Assembly: GCF_000949425.1 (NCBI RefSeq)
Contig: NZ_CP010976.1
Location: 1,798,001-1,862,000, forward strand
Source: Paenibacillus sp. IHBB 10380
GTDB lineage: Bacteria > Bacillota > Bacilli > Paenibacillales > Paenibacillaceae
DNA: 64,000 nucleotides
Reading direction: 5' to 3'
Part shown: positions 25,138-34,062 of the stretch, one piece after another
Layout of the letters: each line of letters starts with the position of its first letter
Numbering within the stretch: position 1 is the first letter of the stretch
Program-made: the position numbers and the translations under genes
The notes under the pieces: model-generated
What the model was told of the DNA's origin: nothing
The model's database searches: none
What the model saw: the letters and a program-made list of their open reading frames with translations, nothing else

Positions 25138-26499
25138 GTGTACCTATTCGTCAAAGAAGGATATCGACGAATAGGAATAAGATTGGATGACCCTTTACCG
25201 AGTTTATTTTATTTATTATGGTTATTTATTTTAGTTGTATTGAATGGATTTTTTGTATCCGCTGAATATGCTATGGTTAACGCAAGAAGTAATCGAATCG
25301 AAACATTAGTTGCAGAGGGACGGAGAGGTGCATTATTTGCACAGAAAATTACCAACAACCTGGATGCTTATCTTTCTGCTTGCCAGCTTGGTATTACACT
25401 CGCCTCTATAGGATTGGGTTGGATTGGCGAAATTGCAATTTCAGGGTGGATAAGGCCTGTATTGAGTATTTTAGGGTTCAACAATACGATAGTAACGGTG
25501 GTTTCTATTGCGCTTGCTTTTCTATTTGTCACGATCGTGCACATCGTTCTAGGTGAATTAGCACCCAAAACATTCGCGATTCGGAAATCAGATACGGTAA
25601 CTTTATTATCAGCAGCACCGATGACTTTATTCTATACGATCATGTACCCGCTTATATGGTTATCCAACAGACTGGCTAATGGTCTAATGAGAATGCTACA
25701 CATCGAACCAGTATCAGAGCAGGACTCAGCTCATACGGAGCAAGAAATACGCATTTTGATGAAAGAAAGCAATAAAAGTGGACTTATTAACAATACAGAA
25801 CTTGCGCTTGTCGATAATATATTTGGCTTTGCGGAGACGACTGCAAGGGAGATCATGATCCCTAGAACGGAAATGATCTGTTTATACAATCATATTCCAA
25901 GAGAAGAGAACCTGGAAATCGCATACGATGGAATGCGAACACGCTATCCGATATGTGAGGGAGATAAAGATAATATCATCGGATTTATTCATATCAAAGA
26001 CTTGCTTAGAGCTAATGACATCGAATATCCTCACATCGTCCGCCCAATTATAACGGTTCCAGAATCGATTCAGATCAGTGAATTACTTAAGCTGATGCAA
26101 CGTGGTAAGACTCAGATCGCCATATTAATTGATGAATATGGGGGTACTTCAGGACTTGTAACGTTGGAAGATATTATGGAGGAGATCGTTGGGGAGATTC
26201 AAGACGAATTCGATGAAGAACGACCCGGTATAGAGAATATAAGAGATGACGAATATTCCATTGATGGATTAATGCTCATTGATGAAATTAATGAACGTTT
26301 TGGATTAGATATGGACACCACCGATTACGATACTATAGGTGGCTGGCTCTATTCACGACTTGAAACGATCCCTCCTCAGAAGGGCCAATCAGTGGAATTC
26401 GACAACTATATATATATAGTGGAAGAGACGGACAACAAGCGGATCGCAAGAATACAACTGCTTAAGAAACAATTCATGGTGGAAGAAGCAGGAGCATAA
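25138..26499 (+). CDS. CNNM/CorC-family membrane transporter, second copy
   Basis: A protein of up to 453 residues with the same order as the gene at 16534: CNNM membrane domain (SAEYAMVNARSNRIETLV, LDAYLSACQLGITLASIGLG), CBS pair (EGDKDNIIGFIHIKDLL, LIDEYGGTSGLVTLEDIMEE) and CorC domain (YDTIGGWLYSRLE). The start is uncertain. The strong AAGGAGGTG at 25132 overlaps the GTG at 25138, which would leave no spacing. TTG at 25183 is the next in-frame choice and would begin just before the first membrane helix. Metal (Mg2+) efflux is inferred from the family. Confidence 0.86.
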   Translation: MYLFVKEGYRRIGIRLDDPLPSLFYLLWLFILVVLNGFFVSAEYAMVNARSNRIETLVAEGRRGALFAQKITNNLDAYLSACQLGITLASIGLGWIGEIAISGWIRPVLSILGFNNTIVTVVSIALAFLFVTIVHIVLGELAPKTFAIRKSDTVTLLSAAPMTLFYTIMYPLIWLSNRLANGLMRMLHIEPVSEQDSAHTEQEIRILMKESNKSGLINNTELALVDNIFGFAETTAREIMIPRTEMICLYNHIPREENLEIAYDGMRTRYPICEGDKDNIIGFIHIKDLLRANDIEYPHIVRPIITVPESIQISELLKLMQRGKTQIAILIDEYGGTSGLVTLEDIMEEIVGEIQDEFDEERPGIENIRDDEYSIDGLMLIDEINERFGLDMDTTDYDTIGGWLYSRLETIPPQKGQSVEFDNYIYIVEETDNKRIARIQLLKKQFMVEEAGA

Positions 26500-26514
26500 C
26501 TTAAAGGCACGTAT

Positions 26515-26550
26515 AAAAAGACAAGGTGAGATCGAGCACCTTGTCTTTTT
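26515..26550. terminator. Bidirectional terminator
   Basis: AAAAAGACAAGGTG (26515-26528) pairs perfectly with CACCTTGTCTTTTT (26537-26550). It lies between the CNNM gene (plus) and the sigma factor (minus). Confidence 0.9.
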
Positions 26551-26595
26551 GTGTGAACATTATAGCGGCAGGAATCGGATGGTACAGCTGTTTGA

Positions 26596-27186
26596 TTAAA
26601 TATTGCGCGTGACGTCTCTTATTTCCCAATCTGTACATAATAATTTCTTGATGCGCTCTCTAATGCGAAATAGTCTTTGTTTGATAATTTCTTCACGAGT
26701 GTTGAGTAGCACAGACATTTCCTTGTATGACAATCCGTATTTCCATCGATACTCAATGATAGCTTTAGATTCGGGTTTGAGTGTATTGATGTATCTTATA
26801 ATGGAGTCCTCCATCATTTTCGTTTCAACAATATGTTCAACAGATATTGGGGAAACGGACAGTTCTTCTAAACAGATGGAGTCACTGCTTAGGGTTATTT
26901 GATTCTGAAGATGTTTTTTGTTTTTTCGTAAATAATTCATACAGGTATTTCTTGTCACTACTTTTAGCCAAGCTCTTAACTTCACTTCATTCTCAAATTT
27001 TGGCTTGTTCTCAATGATTTTAATGAATGATTCTTGAATGATATCTTCTGTAGAAGAACGATCTTTGACAATACAGTAAACTAAACCATAAACATATTCA
27101 TAGTATTCATAATAAACTTTTTGTTGGATGGATTGACTAAGTATATTGAAATTTGCTGTCACCAACAATTGAAGCGTATTCGACAT
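26596..27186 (-). CDS. ECF-type RNA polymerase sigma factor
   Basis: A 196-residue sigma-70 family protein with region 2 (YEYVYGLVYCIVKDRSSTED and IIQESFIKIIENKPKF) near residues 28-65 and region 4 (YRWKYGLSYKEMSVLLNTRE) near residues 145-175. Regions 1 and 3 are absent, as in ECF sigma factors. It would direct polymerase to a specific promoter set. No anti-sigma gene is next to it in either direction, which is unusual for the class. Its DNA is more AT-rich than neighbouring genes. Confidence 0.85.
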   Translation of the reverse strand: MSNTLQLLVTANFNILSQSIQQKVYYEYYEYVYGLVYCIVKDRSSTEDIIQESFIKIIENKPKFENEVKLRAWLKVVTRNTCMNYLRKNKKHLQNQITLSSDSICLEELSVSPISVEHIVETKMMEDSIIRYINTLKPESKAIIEYRWKYGLSYKEMSVLLNTREEIIKQRLFRIRERIKKLLCTDWEIRDVTRNI

Positions 27187-27427
27187 GGTACTTCCCTCTC
27201 AATCTATCATCTTACTATGTCACCATAAAAGAGTACTTATGTATACCCATCTATATTACCATTTAATTCATGAATGAACTTAACTATTTCATATTTGGAT
27301 ATTTAATGTGGAAATGGACATCTAGAAGGTTAAGGCAATCTCTCTGACATCGCCCCTTTGGAATGTATATGGCATGATATGATATGATATAAATGAATGA
27401 ATTTAAGCGATTTCACAGGAGGAAGTA

Positions 27428-28432
27428 ATGGATAATCCAAATGCAGCATTTGAAACTAATTTTCAAGGAGAAACCGCCATATGGCTTACGCATGGGCGCT
27501 ATGAGGCAGCCGTGCTGCCTGAAATGGGCGCTAATCTAATTCTATTTAGAGATAAGGAGAAGGGTTACCACTTCTTGCGTGAACCGAAGGCAGAAGAAAT
27601 GGATGATTTCAAGGCAAGTCCCGGAATCTATGGGATTCCTGTGTTATTCCCACCGAACCGCTATGAAGATGGTAAATTTCCTTGGGATGGGCAAGTCTAT
27701 CAATTGCCAGTGAATGAGCCTGTTACAGGTAATCATTTACACGGTTATATGCATACGCTACCATGGACTGTAGAACGTTATACATCGGATGTATTGGAAA
27801 GTGTGGTCATTCTTTCACAGAGAGTAAGCGAGGGGCATCTGTACAAACAATACTTTCCTTTCGACTTCACCATTAGACTGCGTTATACCTTGAGTGATGC
27901 GGGCCTTCAGCAACAGGTTACAGTAATCAATGAAGGTACGCAGCGTATGCCGAATCTAATTGCATTCCATACGGCTATCCATGCTCCGTTTGCACCTGAT
28001 AGTAAAGCTTCTGATTACCGTGTTAAGATCACCATCGGTGAACGTGTTGAACTGAACGAGCGCAATTTGCCAACAGGTCAATTCCAGCCCTTATCGCCTG
28101 ATGAAGTACTAATGAAGGGGGATGGGGTGAATCCTTATTTTGCAGGGATGGATAACCATTACACGGCAATGCCTCAAAATGGGCGTAATCATATGGAGTT
28201 GACGGATACTCGGACAGGCGACAAGCTCATTTATGATGTAGGTACGTCATATAAGTATTGGATGATTTGGAACAATGGTGCAAATGGCCGATACTTCTGT
28301 CCTGAACCGCAAATGAACTTAGTGAATGCGCCTAATATAAGTGGCAAGGACGCTGAGGAGATCGGGTTAATCGGAATAGAACCAGGAGAGATCTGGGAAC
28401 AAACCAGTCGTTTATACGGCATTAATAATTAA
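27428..28432 (+). CDS. Aldose 1-epimerase (GalM-type mutarotase)
   Basis: A 334-residue beta-sandwich enzyme predicted to interconvert alpha and beta anomers of hexoses. The family landmarks are YEAAVLPEMGANLILFRDKE, IPVLFPPNRYEDGKFPWDGQ, NHLHGYMHTLPW (first conserved His of the active site), AFHTAIHAPF (second His) and the Glu near IGLIGIEPGE. No signal peptide. CAGGAGG lies before ATG 27428. Monocistronic, with a terminator after it. Similar distant members (YeaD-type) act on sugar phosphates, so the exact substrate is open. Confidence 0.87.
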   Translation: MDNPNAAFETNFQGETAIWLTHGRYEAAVLPEMGANLILFRDKEKGYHFLREPKAEEMDDFKASPGIYGIPVLFPPNRYEDGKFPWDGQVYQLPVNEPVTGNHLHGYMHTLPWTVERYTSDVLESVVILSQRVSEGHLYKQYFPFDFTIRLRYTLSDAGLQQQVTVINEGTQRMPNLIAFHTAIHAPFAPDSKASDYRVKITIGERVELNERNLPTGQFQPLSPDEVLMKGDGVNPYFAGMDNHYTAMPQNGRNHMELTDTRTGDKLIYDVGTSYKYWMIWNNGANGRYFCPEPQMNLVNAPNISGKDAEEIGLIGIEPGEIWEQTSRLYGINN

Positions 28433-28470
28433 TTTCATTAATTAAATGAATTAGGTTGAACTAACAATAA

Positions 28471-28503
28471 AAAGCACATATCTTTATCGTAGATATGTGC
28501 TTT
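28471..28503. terminator. Bidirectional terminator
   Basis: AAAGCACATATCT (28471-28483) pairs with AGATATGTGCTTT (28491-28503) around a 7-base loop, between converging genes. Confidence 0.85.
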
Positions 28504-28528
28504 CATATACTTGGTTCCAATAGTCGGG

Positions 28529-29014
28529 TTAGTTAAGTTGTTGACCACAGTTACGACAGTATTGGTCTGCTGTAGCTGATGCTGTGCCGCAATGTGTACA
28601 GTGATTGCTCTTTACTTCGGTATTGTATGGAGAGGCGATAGGGACTGTTTTCACCTTCATGAGATGGAATTGCTGCCCACAGAATGGACAATATGTTGCA
28701 TCAGTAGGGAGCATTTTGCCACAACCACATTCTTTGAGATTTTGACTATGTTGGAGTTTGCGCTGCATTTGTTCAATTTCATGTTCTAATCGCTGAATAG
28801 CTTGTTGATATTTCTGTAAAGATACAGTTGGAATTACACTCTCCTTGCGCTTCACACAGGCATAGATAACCCGTCCAATGTCGGTGTAATTCTTTTCTAT
28901 TTCTCTTTCTTTCGTAGTTAATTGAATTTTTAATGTTGTAGTTTCAACGGTATTGTGTGCTTTTTTGCTAACGTCAGAGACACCTTGTTTCAGTTTAAAG
29001 AAGAACTGGGACAT
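28529..29014 (-). CDS. Zinc-ribbon protein with coiled-coil N-terminus
   Basis: A 161-residue cytoplasmic protein. Residues about 10-95 are charged and helical (IQLTTKEREIEKNYTDIGRV, LQKYQQAIQRLEHEIEQMQR), likely a coiled coil. Two zinc ribbons follow: CGCGKMLPTDATYCPFCG near 95-112 and CTHCGTASATADQYCRNCG near 138-156. Such layouts are common in small regulatory or scaffold proteins of Firmicutes. I see no catalytic domain. The start ATG 29014 has GGAGG upstream. Confidence 0.78.
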   Translation of the reverse strand: MSQFFFKLKQGVSDVSKKAHNTVETTTLKIQLTTKEREIEKNYTDIGRVIYACVKRKESVIPTVSLQKYQQAIQRLEHEIEQMQRKLQHSQNLKECGCGKMLPTDATYCPFCGQQFHLMKVKTVPIASPYNTEVKSNHCTHCGTASATADQYCRNCGQQLN

Positions 29015-29173
29015 ACATTTCCTCCTTCATGGGTTGTACCTTGGAGGGTTACTCCATGATTTTTGCAGTCAATATAAAGATTCTACTTATAGTGTATGGT
29101 CTTACACGGTTGTGTATGACCTTGGTTAGATTTATAACAATCCTACAATTAAACCTTTTTAAGGGGTGAACTT

Positions 29174-29878
29174 ATGGCGAATCTAGATCACAAAGAAATC
29201 ATTATACATACTTATGATGAAGCAGTTAAGCTTATCGAGCAGATAGGTATTTTACCACTCGCTTCCATGATTCCAGGGCATCCTTCGCTTGTTAGTGTGA
29301 CAGCTCCTAATCAGTGGCATTCAGACACAGACAATGACCCATGGAAATGGCGGACGCGATTTCCTGGAGATGGAGCCGCAGCATATGGAAAAATGATGAA
29401 GAAGAAAGCCGTCCTGATCTCGCGCGAATGGTTCCCTTATGTGCTAAAAGTAGTTAGTCACACCGATGATCCAAATACTCGTTATCACAACGGATTAATG
29501 TCTAAAGCAGCCGTTGAGGTCTATCGATGCATTCAGGAGCAAGAAGGTATTGATACACGAGCGTTAAGAGGACGTGCTGGGATGAAAGCCAAAGAAATGA
29601 AAACTGCTTTTGATAACGCAGTACTTGAGCTTCAAGGAAATCTAGATATTGTGATCTCGGGCGTTAAGGAGAAAGTAAATGAACTTGGAGAACAGAATGG
29701 CTGGAACAGCACTTCTTATGAAACGGTAGGCCATTGGATGGAGGGGGCAGGCATGAAGACACTAACACTTAGTCGTGAAGAGGCCAGCTTTGAATTAAGT
29801 GATAGACTTGAAAGCGTCTGTAGTGCCGAGGCTGTTCTATTTCTACGTAAACAGTTTCAAATGAAATCCTTCCAATAA
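29174..29878 (+). CDS. Conserved hypothetical protein, possibly AlkZ-related
   Basis: A 234-residue soluble protein. The middle holds NQWHSDTDNDPWKWRTRFPG, then YGKMMKKKAVLISREWFPYV and GRAGMKAKEMKTAFDNAVLE. These recall a Bacillales group described as AlkZ-related (winged-helix DNA glycosylase-like), but I cannot confirm the link or point to a catalytic residue. The C-terminal half is helical. AAGGGGTG lies upstream of ATG 29174. The phosphopantetheinyl transferase gene follows after 41 bases, so they may be co-transcribed. Confidence 0.5.
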   Translation: MANLDHKEIIIHTYDEAVKLIEQIGILPLASMIPGHPSLVSVTAPNQWHSDTDNDPWKWRTRFPGDGAAAYGKMMKKKAVLISREWFPYVLKVVSHTDDPNTRYHNGLMSKAAVEVYRCIQEQEGIDTRALRGRAGMKAKEMKTAFDNAVLELQGNLDIVISGVKEKVNELGEQNGWNSTSYETVGHWMEGAGMKTLTLSREEASFELSDRLESVCSAEAVLFLRKQFQMKSFQ

Positions 29879-29919
29879 TATAATAGGGTATGATATGTAT
29901 TTGAGAAGAGGGGCAAGAG

Positions 29920-30624
29920 ATGGTAGAAATATATGCAATGTCTATTGAAGGTATAGATGATACGTTATATTCACAGCTGATCATGTACGTTGGTGATGAA
30001 CGAAGAAAGAAGAGCGAACGATATAAGTTCTATAACGATAGACTCCGAAGTGTTGTATCGGAATGTCTGGTGCGTGCTGTCATAGGTCAGAGAATCGATC
30101 CAACAACCGTTCCCATTATTTTTAATGTGGGTCCTTACGGAAAGCCTTTCGTGGAGGATGCTCCCGCGTTCCATTTTAATATTAGTCATTCAGGGACGTG
30201 GGTCGTGTGTGCGGTAGATAATCAGCCTGTAGGAATAGATATCGAGGAAATCAAACCGATTAATACTGAACTGGCACGTCTCGTATTCTCAGATGAAGAA
30301 AAGGCAACATTAGAGGCTCTAACCGGCACTGAGCAACTTCATTATTTCTATCATATATGGACCTTGAAAGAAAGTTATGTAAAGGCAATAGGATTAGGAT
30401 TATCACATCCGCTTCGGTCATTCTCCTTTCAACTTCATGATGGGGGAGCTGCAAGTATTGAGCCTTTACATTTACAAGAACGGTATTCATTTCATAGGAT
30501 TGATTTTCAAGAGAAATATAAGTTATCCTTGTGTACTTCTAATTCTGATAATGCTGATAACAAGGAATATTCCGTCATTGTGAAGGAACCGGACTTTTTA
30601 ATCAAGGCTTTAGGAAGACTGTAA
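29920..30624 (+). CDS. Sfp-type 4'-phosphopantetheinyl transferase
   Basis: A 234-residue enzyme that transfers phosphopantetheine from CoA to a carrier-protein serine. Diagnostic residues are H90 in FNISHSGTWV, D107 and E109 in VGIDIEEI (Mg2+ binding), and W147, K150, E151 and K155 in IWTLKESYVKA. The two-half pseudo-dimer length matches Sfp (224 residues). No NRPS, PKS or carrier protein is in the window, so partners must lie elsewhere. The ATG 29920 follows GAGGGGC. The next gene, a methyltransferase, starts 60 bases after the stop. Confidence 0.92.
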   Translation: MVEIYAMSIEGIDDTLYSQLIMYVGDERRKKSERYKFYNDRLRSVVSECLVRAVIGQRIDPTTVPIIFNVGPYGKPFVEDAPAFHFNISHSGTWVVCAVDNQPVGIDIEEIKPINTELARLVFSDEEKATLEALTGTEQLHYFYHIWTLKESYVKAIGLGLSHPLRSFSFQLHDGGAASIEPLHLQERYSFHRIDFQEKYKLSLCTSNSDNADNKEYSVIVKEPDFLIKALGRL

Positions 30625-30684
30625 ATGGGGTATTACTTTTAGAGAGGTTTGAAAGTAATACCTCGGATACAGGAGGCGGTTTAT

Positions 30685-31401
30685 ATGAATCAAGCTAATT
30701 TTGACGAGGCCCGCAAGGCTGAAGCGAATTACCATAATGAACTTTATAGTGATCATGAGATTTTAGAACCGGGTACATGGATGGCCCAACCGATTCCCAT
30801 TGTAATGGAACTATTAGATCGTTTACTACAGCATCAAGATCATGTGACTGTTCTAGATCTTGGCTGTGGAGCAGGGCGTAACACGATTCCACTTGCGGTG
30901 CGGCTTAAAGAGACGAATAGTAGGGTTGTTGGCGTTGATCTACTGGATGAAGCTATAGAAAAGCTACGTGATAATGCGAAGAAATACGATGTAGCGAATG
31001 TTATCGAAGCTAGAAAGGGGGATGCGGAACAGGTAGATATACTGGAAGACTCTTATGATTATATCGCGGCATGTGGCTGTCTAGAACACGTCTCCTCAGA
31101 AGAAGCGTTCATAAAGGTGTTAGAACGAATGAAGCTGGGCACGAGGTTGGGCGGCATCCACTGTATTACGATGAATACAGAGGTTCAGGAGGTCGATCGA
31201 GATACGGGGCGTGAGTTAGAAACGCTAATTGAGCTCAATTTGTCCACGGAGAAGGCATTTACAATTCTTGAAAAAGTCTATCACGAATGGAATGTGCTTG
31301 ATCAGAAAACGACACTTCTATCTATCGATGAGGAAAAGTATGATAAGCCCTCACAATTTCGCGGCCAGTCGATTACGTTTGCTGTTCAGAAGATTTCCTA
31401 G
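30685..31401 (+). CDS. Class I SAM-dependent methyltransferase
   Basis: A 238-residue methyltransferase. Motif I (VLDLGCGAGRNTIPLA) near residue 55 binds SAM, followed by the acidic end of strand 2 (VVGVDLLDEAIEKL) and motif II (YDYIAACGCLEHVSSEEAF). Substrate unknown. ATG 30685 is preferred, with AGGAGG 9 bases upstream; an ATG at 30649 lacks a site. It probably shares a transcript with the phosphopantetheinyl transferase and ends at a clear terminator. The TehB/Methyltransf_25 type fits best. Confidence 0.85.
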   Translation: MNQANFDEARKAEANYHNELYSDHEILEPGTWMAQPIPIVMELLDRLLQHQDHVTVLDLGCGAGRNTIPLAVRLKETNSRVVGVDLLDEAIEKLRDNAKKYDVANVIEARKGDAEQVDILEDSYDYIAACGCLEHVSSEEAFIKVLERMKLGTRLGGIHCITMNTEVQEVDRDTGRELETLIELNLSTEKAFTILEKVYHEWNVLDQKTTLLSIDEEKYDKPSQFRGQSITFAVQKIS

Positions 31402-31490
31402 AGTACTAAATATGTTTATGTACAGAACGTCAGTTGAAAGAATTCAATTTATGAAATATTCAGCAATTCAAGTAGAATTCGTCGCTAAAG

Positions 31491-31520
31491 CCCGCTCCTA
31501 TTTATTGAGGAGCGGGTTTT
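31491..31520 (+). terminator. Rho-independent terminator
   Basis: CCCGCTCC (31491-31498) pairs with GGAGCGGG (31509-31516), followed by TTTT. It ends the methyltransferase transcript. Confidence 0.85.
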
Positions 31521-31533
31521 AGACTTGCTAGGA

Positions 31534-31701
31534 CTATTCTTTTGACGATGACTTTACGTTACTAAATGCAGAAGGTTTGGCAACCCATTCATCGGCTTGT
31601 GGCTCAATATCGACGCCATTCTCCATCTTTTTTCTTTCAGCCAAGGAATCGCCACTTTTGTTTTCTTTGTTGCGGACCTGATCTTCCGTTTGATGATCCA
31701 A
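31534..31701 (-). CDS. Small hydrophilic protein
   Basis: A 55-residue, highly charged protein (LDHQTEDQVRNKENKSGDSL onward) with no hydrophobic segment. The start is taken as TTG 31701 because GGAGG lies 8 bases upstream; the ATG at 31716 overlaps that same site. Small polar proteins like this are common in spore formers, but there is no recognisable SASP motif. Family and function unknown. Confidence 0.5.
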   Translation of the reverse strand: MDHQTEDQVRNKENKSGDSLAERKKMENGVDIEPQADEWVAKPSAFSNVKSSSKE

Positions 31702-32018
31702 GATTGATTCCTCCATTCACCAGCAGATTGATTTTTGTCATGCTATCTTATATTGCCCGTAAAAGCTCTTTACAAACATCATTTCGGTACGCGTATCGTT
31801 TACAATCGCAGAATAAAAATATCTCCTTACTCAAATTATTGATATCCTTATGCTGTTCATTAGGAATACAGGTTCCGATCCCCTATGATGGAAGATAGAG
31901 AATGTTGCGGATATAGTAGCTTAGGGGAAAATTAAAATCGAGTGCGTTTTATTTTAAGGAGAATGGGTATAGTATATTACGACACGGCAAGAAGACTAAA
32001 TGTGGAGGATTGAACATA
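31702..32018. other. Intergenic region, no further gene recognised
   Basis: About 317 bases between the small hydrophilic protein (minus) and the nitroreductase (plus), which diverge. It should hold both promoters. I see no hairpin or ORF with a ribosome binding site. Confidence 0.45.
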
Positions 32019-32621
32019 ATGGGTAAAGATTTTTTGAGCGCAATCAAAGATAGACGTTCGTATTATGGGATTAGTAAAGAAAAGGTAGTCCCCAATTCAC
32101 GTATTCAGGAACTTGTCGAGCATGCAGTGAAATATACACCGACTTCTTTTAACTCTCAGACTTCTCGGGCAGTTCTTTTACTTGATGAACAACATGATAA
32201 ACTATGGAACTTGACCGAAGACATCCTACGTGTAGTTGTAGGAGATGATAAGGCCTTTGCCTCTACATCAGAGAAGATGGCTAGTTTCCGAAGTGGTTAT
32301 GGTACGGTATTATTCTTCGAAGATACGAGTGTGGTTGCTGGTATGCAACAAAAGTATCAAGCGTATGCTGACAATTTCCCAATATGGTCTAATCAGTCTA
32401 GTGGCATGCTTCAACTTGTGGTGTGGACAGCGCTTGAACAAGAAGGATTAGGAGCTTCCTTACAGCACTACAATCCATTGATCGATGACAAAGTTAGATC
32501 GGAGTGGAACATACCAGAACATTGGAAGCTAATTGCTGAAATGCCGTTCGGTAAACCAACTTCCGAGCCAGGTGAGAAACAATTTCAACCCCTTGAAGAA
32601 CGAGTTAAAGTATACGAATAA
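32019..32621 (+). CDS. Nitroreductase-family FMN oxidoreductase
   Basis: A 200-residue flavoprotein of the nitroreductase family, HBN1/YdgI-like subgroup. The N-terminal IKDRRSYYGISKEKVVPNSR and YTPTSFNSQTSRAVLLL segments bind FMN phosphate. Residues from SSGMLQLVVWTALEQEGLGA to SLQHYNP form the second conserved region. It would reduce nitro compounds or quinones with NAD(P)H in the cytoplasm; physiological substrate unknown. ATG 32019 is used, with GGAGG about 10 bases upstream. Confidence 0.88.
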   Translation: MGKDFLSAIKDRRSYYGISKEKVVPNSRIQELVEHAVKYTPTSFNSQTSRAVLLLDEQHDKLWNLTEDILRVVVGDDKAFASTSEKMASFRSGYGTVLFFEDTSVVAGMQQKYQAYADNFPIWSNQSSGMLQLVVWTALEQEGLGASLQHYNPLIDDKVRSEWNIPEHWKLIAEMPFGKPTSEPGEKQFQPLEERVKVYE

Positions 32622-32678
32622 ATCAAACTCAATACAACGTGGGTAGCCGTCCTCTATTTAACGATGAGGAGGGGCTAC

Positions 32679-33863
32679 TTATTTGTGCTCTTCAATAGCT
32701 CTCTGAGCTAACTTTCGAAGAGTCACATCATCCATTGGGGGATTGTGTAAACCGAAACGAACATCACGATACATCCTCTGTAGGGGATGAGACATGGCTA
32801 GGCTATGCACACCGACAATGCGCATAGCCTTGTCTACCACGGATATAGCCGTGTTGACTGCAAATGATTTAACAGCTGCAAGATCAGAACTGACAAAAGC
32901 GTGATTGTCTGGATGAGTGGCGTCGTCCTGTTCCCAGCGTGCCGCTACTGCGTACATATAGTGCCGGGCTACAGATAATTCTAATTCGATTTGTCCCATA
33001 CTTTGTTGAATGTTGGGTAGCTGAATAATAGGATGTGTTAGACTATTGGGTTGATATTGAGCAGCAAATGTAATGGCTTCCTGTCTTGCCGCCAAGGCGA
33101 TACCTAAATAGCAGGCGGGTATACTCAACAGATAAGGATTGATTTTGCCCGGATTCACTTGATCAGGTCTTGTGTATACATGGGATTCTAGCGGAACAAG
33201 AACATCATTAAAAACAAGGTCATGACTTGCTGTTCCTCGCATTCCAAGCATGTTCCAAGTGTAATCGATGACAAGTCCTGGGGTTCCTTTCGGTATAAGA
33301 AATTCAAAGATGGCATCCGTTGTTTCTTCTCTTGCTGAGACAATGAAATAATCTAGTGCGGGAGAAAGAGAGGTAAAGGTTTTACGTCCGTTCAGTACAT
33401 ATCCTTGGATAGTTTTTGTAGCACGAGATTCTGGCTTTCCTCCTCGTGTTGGACTTCCTGTAGCGGCCTCTGTCTCTGCTCTATTGACGAAAGCGCCTTG
33501 TTCAACAATCGATTTACATAAGGCTGTAAAGGTAGTACTATCCCAAGTATTATTTCGCGTTAAATCAAGCACCGTGATCATGTGCCATCCAATAGCTAAT
33601 GCCGTAGGAGCATCTACTTGAGCTATTCGTTCTTGACAGAGCAGCAGTTCCGTTAGTGAAAGGTCTTGTCCTCCAAGATCACTAGGCACAGCGAAGGATG
33701 GATATCCACTTGTTCTCAATTCTGAGACTAGCTCTTCGTTGAATCCGTTAGTTTCATCTGTTTCTTGAACTGCTAATGGTTGTCTGTCCACGATGTCCCC
33801 GATGTATTTCAATAGATGCTGCTGCTTCTCAGTTACAGCGAACCAATTCTGAATGTTAGGCAT
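32679..33863 (-). CDS. Acyl-CoA dehydrogenase-like flavoprotein
   Basis: A 394-residue protein with the three-domain acyl-CoA dehydrogenase fold: N-terminal helices, a beta domain around GYVLNGRKTFTSLSPALDYF and WNMLGMRGTASHDLVFNDV, and a C-terminal four-helix bundle. The segment where many ACADs have their catalytic Glu reads DVRFGLHNPPMDDVTLRKLA, more like the DszC/SfnC or HpaH-type flavin monooxygenases that share the fold. It may thus oxidise an acyl-CoA (YdbM-like) or act as a flavin-dependent oxygenase. Nearby nitroreductase could supply reduced flavin, which is inference. Confidence 0.82.
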   Translation of the reverse strand: MPNIQNWFAVTEKQQHLLKYIGDIVDRQPLAVQETDETNGFNEELVSELRTSGYPSFAVPSDLGGQDLSLTELLLCQERIAQVDAPTALAIGWHMITVLDLTRNNTWDSTTFTALCKSIVEQGAFVNRAETEAATGSPTRGGKPESRATKTIQGYVLNGRKTFTSLSPALDYFIVSAREETTDAIFEFLIPKGTPGLVIDYTWNMLGMRGTASHDLVFNDVLVPLESHVYTRPDQVNPGKINPYLLSIPACYLGIALAARQEAITFAAQYQPNSLTHPIIQLPNIQQSMGQIELELSVARHYMYAVAARWEQDDATHPDNHAFVSSDLAAVKSFAVNTAISVVDKAMRIVGVHSLAMSHPLQRMYRDVRFGLHNPPMDDVTLRKLAQRAIEEHK

Positions 33864-34062
33864 ATGTTATTCCTCCTATTATATCTCAGAATATCATTCT
33901 TTTTTGATTAAGCGCAAATAAACGAAGCTAATGAAGGATCAGCTTAAATGAATCATGATCATGATCATGGGATTAGCTTACATAGGTTTATCATTGTAGT
34001 TCTGGTATGTATAATAAGATGTTGATATACTGATACATAGGATAGTGAAATGGAGTGTTGAG

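Noticed and set aside
27371-27392. Short ATGAT tandem run before the aldose epimerase gene
   Set aside because: Only a few repeat units in AT-rich DNA; no sign of phase-variable placement.
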